Shown in pieces: positions 50,239-51,694 of a stretch of DNA of 51,694 nucleotides; position 1 is the stretch's first letter; each line of letters opens with the position of its first letter. The DNA comes from Elusimicrobiota bacterium. GTDB taxonomy: Bacteria; Elusimicrobiota; Elusimicrobia; UBA1565; UBA9628. Under the pieces are notes generated by a model. It saw only the letters and a program-made list of their open reading frames with translations, was not told where the DNA came from and did not search any database. Where the stretch lies: the NCBI GenBank assembly GCA_016234805.1, contig JACRNU010000046.1:1-51694 (forward strand), in the 5' to 3' direction. Both the position numbers and the translations under genes were made by a program.

Positions 50239-51557
50239 GGCTTTGCCTCCCGTGAAGCCAGCCAGCGGTCCGCGGCTGTTGCCGCGAAGAGCATGAACCA
50301 AGGCATGAGCGACAGCCGGTAGCGCATCTGGCTGACCACCAGGACATGGATGGAGCAGGTGACCAGGGCCAGCAGGGGCAGGGGGAACAAACGCGCCATG
50401 TCCCGACGCAGGAGCCAGGCGCCCCAGAGCCCCAGGCCGATGAGGCCGGGCTCGAAGACCAGGCTCACCGAGGCGAGCAGGCCGGGCGCCAGGCCCATGC
50501 CGGGGTTGGTGAGGTCCGTGGCGGGATAGGGCTTGTCCTGCCGCGGGTAGAGCCTCCAGAAATTCAGGAACTTGCGGCCCCACTGCTTCACGGTCAGGCC
50601 GGGGTGGTCGGCCATGAACCGGCGGGCTTCCTTGAAATAGAACGCGTCCCGCTCCACAGGGCCGAGCTTCCGGGCTTCCTCGAAGGACGGGGAATCCTCG
50701 ATAGCGCGCATGGCCAGGGCCGTATCGATCTGATCGAGCTCGAAGTACTTGGTCCCGATGAGCGTGGTGATGCCGCCGTGCAGGTCGAGCCGGTACGCGC
50801 CGCAGATGGCCTTATTGTGGACCGCCCATCCTGCCAGGGGCGCGGCCCAGGCCAGCCCGGCCAGAGCCAGGGCGCGCCACGAGTACCGGCGGAGCAGGCA
50901 CAGGACCGCGGCTCCGCAGAAAGCGGCGAGGGCAGCAGCAGCCCCCTCGGTGCGCGTCAGGCCCGCCAAGCCCAGCGCCAGCCCGGCCGAGGCCGCCAAG
51001 CCCAGCGACCTGCCTTCCTCGCCCAGGCTCCGGCACAGCAGCCACAGCCCGGCCACGCTCAGCGCGAGGTAGGCTGTCTCGGTCAGGAGCAGGCCGGAAT
51101 AGTAGATGAAGAAGGGGTATACGCAAGCCACGGCCAGCGCGAGCTTTCCCGCCCGCTCCGAGCCCGTCAGGTCCCTGGTCGCCCTGCCGATCATCCACGC
51201 GGTCAGGGCGGAAAGGAGCGCGCCCCCGAGCCTGGCTCCGGACACGCCGAGGCCCAGCCTGTGGAAGATGCTGATGAAAAAGGGCGTCACGGGCAGGAAG
51301 ACCCCTTCCGCCCCGGCAGGGGCGAAGAGCCCGGACTCAGCCACGACACGGGCGAGGCCGTTATAACCCAGCTCATCGGCCTGGTAGGACCTGTCCCCGA
51401 GGAAGAGCGCGAAGCCCGCCCTCAGGCAGAAGGCCAGGGCGAGCCAGGCCCACGCCCGGCTCAATATCGCGTCCAAGGCGGCATTGGGCTTTTCCTGTGA
51501 AATCATTCTGTCGATTCCCGGCCGGACGACGCGGGCTATTGTAGCTCTTAAACCCAT
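50235..51557 (-). CDS. GT39/GT83-like membrane glycosyltransferase
   Basis: 440 aa. The first loop FLGDRSYQADELGYNGLARVVAESGLF carries the Asp-Glu motif of the PMT/ArnT fold, followed by about nine spans (FFIYYSGLLLTETAYLALSVAGLWLL is typical of PMT_2). AGGAG precedes the ATG at 51557 by suitable spacing; an ATG at 51506 is an alternative start. It heads an operon with the methyltransferase and a second GT-C protein. Confidence 0.75.
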   Translation of the reverse strand: MGLRATIARVVRPGIDRMISQEKPNAALDAILSRAWAWLALAFCLRAGFALFLGDRSYQADELGYNGLARVVAESGLFAPAGAEGVFLPVTPFFISIFHRLGLGVSGARLGGALLSALTAWMIGRATRDLTGSERAGKLALAVACVYPFFIYYSGLLLTETAYLALSVAGLWLLCRSLGEEGRSLGLAASAGLALGLAGLTRTEGAAAALAAFCGAAVLCLLRRYSWRALALAGLAWAAPLAGWAVHNKAICGAYRLDLHGGITTLIGTKYFELDQIDTALAMRAIEDSPSFEEARKLGPVERDAFYFKEARRFMADHPGLTVKQWGRKFLNFWRLYPRQDKPYPATDLTNPGMGLAPGLLASVSLVFEPGLIGLGLWGAWLLRRDMARLFPLPLLALVTCSIHVLVVSQMRYRLSLMPWFMLFAATAADRWLASREAKP

Positions 51558-51694
51558 CGCTCCTAGGTTAATTTCCGCGTTTCATCGTGCGCCCATATAA
51601 GGAAAAGTGCTTGAATCTGCGGGCAGCCCTCCGCCGAGGGCCCCACGCCGAGGGGGTCGAAGGGCATTGGATGCCGGGACATGCCCACAGTCGA
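51558..51694. other. Terminal intergenic stretch
   Basis: No gene or clear regulatory site is supported apart from AGGAG near 51561-51566 serving the minus-strand gene. GC-rich inverted segments near 51626-51666 could form a hairpin but lack a T-run. Confidence 0.4.

Overview
The window is about 51.7 kb of GC-rich bacterial chromosome. Lipoproteins, an interrupted outer-membrane barrel gene, a heptose cassette and many polyprenyl-type sugar transferases point to a Gram-negative cell. Tight ATGA/GTGA gene overlaps and frequent TATAAT-like boxes 6-13 nt before start codons recur throughout. I cannot name the phylum from sequence alone; an uncultured lineage such as Elusimicrobiota would fit, but that is a guess.

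Layout. 1-1200: accessory DNA with the tail of an IS200/IS605-type transposase next to a broken outer-membrane protein gene, then a Phd/RelE-type toxin-antitoxin operon with a clear promoter and operator. 1211-6179: a secreted protein of unknown function, a TPR-bearing membrane glycosyltransferase, tyrS, queE and a DUF2721-type membrane protein. 6205-14016: a seven-gene overlapping minus-strand operon (membrane glycosyltransferase, WecA/TagO-type transferase, FAD enzyme, B12-binding radical SAM, lipoprotein, exonuclease, queC). 14078-21677: MaoC-like dehydratase, GT2, GT39-like protein, sugar nucleotidyltransferase, hrpB, MFS exporter. 21674-30751: M16 protease, SGNH hydrolase, an unrecognised 720-aa membrane protein, GT2, FecR-domain protein, GH16-like lipoprotein. 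30792-31386: an ArsR regulator with a previously uncalled 53-aa Cys-rich protein and two matching operators. 31444-35630: SRPBCC protein, EcsC-like protein and a complete GDP-D-glycero-alpha-D-manno-heptose cassette (gmhB-hddC-hddA-gmhA). 35684-39138: membrane protein and a GlgX-like debranching enzyme lacking two catalytic aspartates. 39322-40852: a candidate RiPP locus, made of a 27-residue precursor and a radical SAM/SPASM enzyme with a fused PqqD-like recognition domain. 40860-51557: glycosyltransferases, tldD/pmbA, a NeuD-like acyltransferase, a second radical SAM/SPASM protein with His in place of the third cluster cysteine, and a methyltransferase.

How it fits together. Most of the window serves envelope glycan assembly: a lipid-carrier-initiating transferase, GT2 enzymes that charge polyprenyl phosphate, at least seven polytopic transferases, and heptose precursor supply. 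The most novel candidate is the radical SAM peptide locus at 39322-40852. The TldD/PmbA protease pair 2.5 kb away, a family known to trim modified peptides elsewhere, is a plausible but unproven partner. Other unusual signals are the catalytically dead-looking GlgX homologue, the CxxxCxxH radical SAM protein, a 62-bp palindromic element embedded in three membrane-glycosyltransferase genes, and the widespread signature of leaderless transcription.
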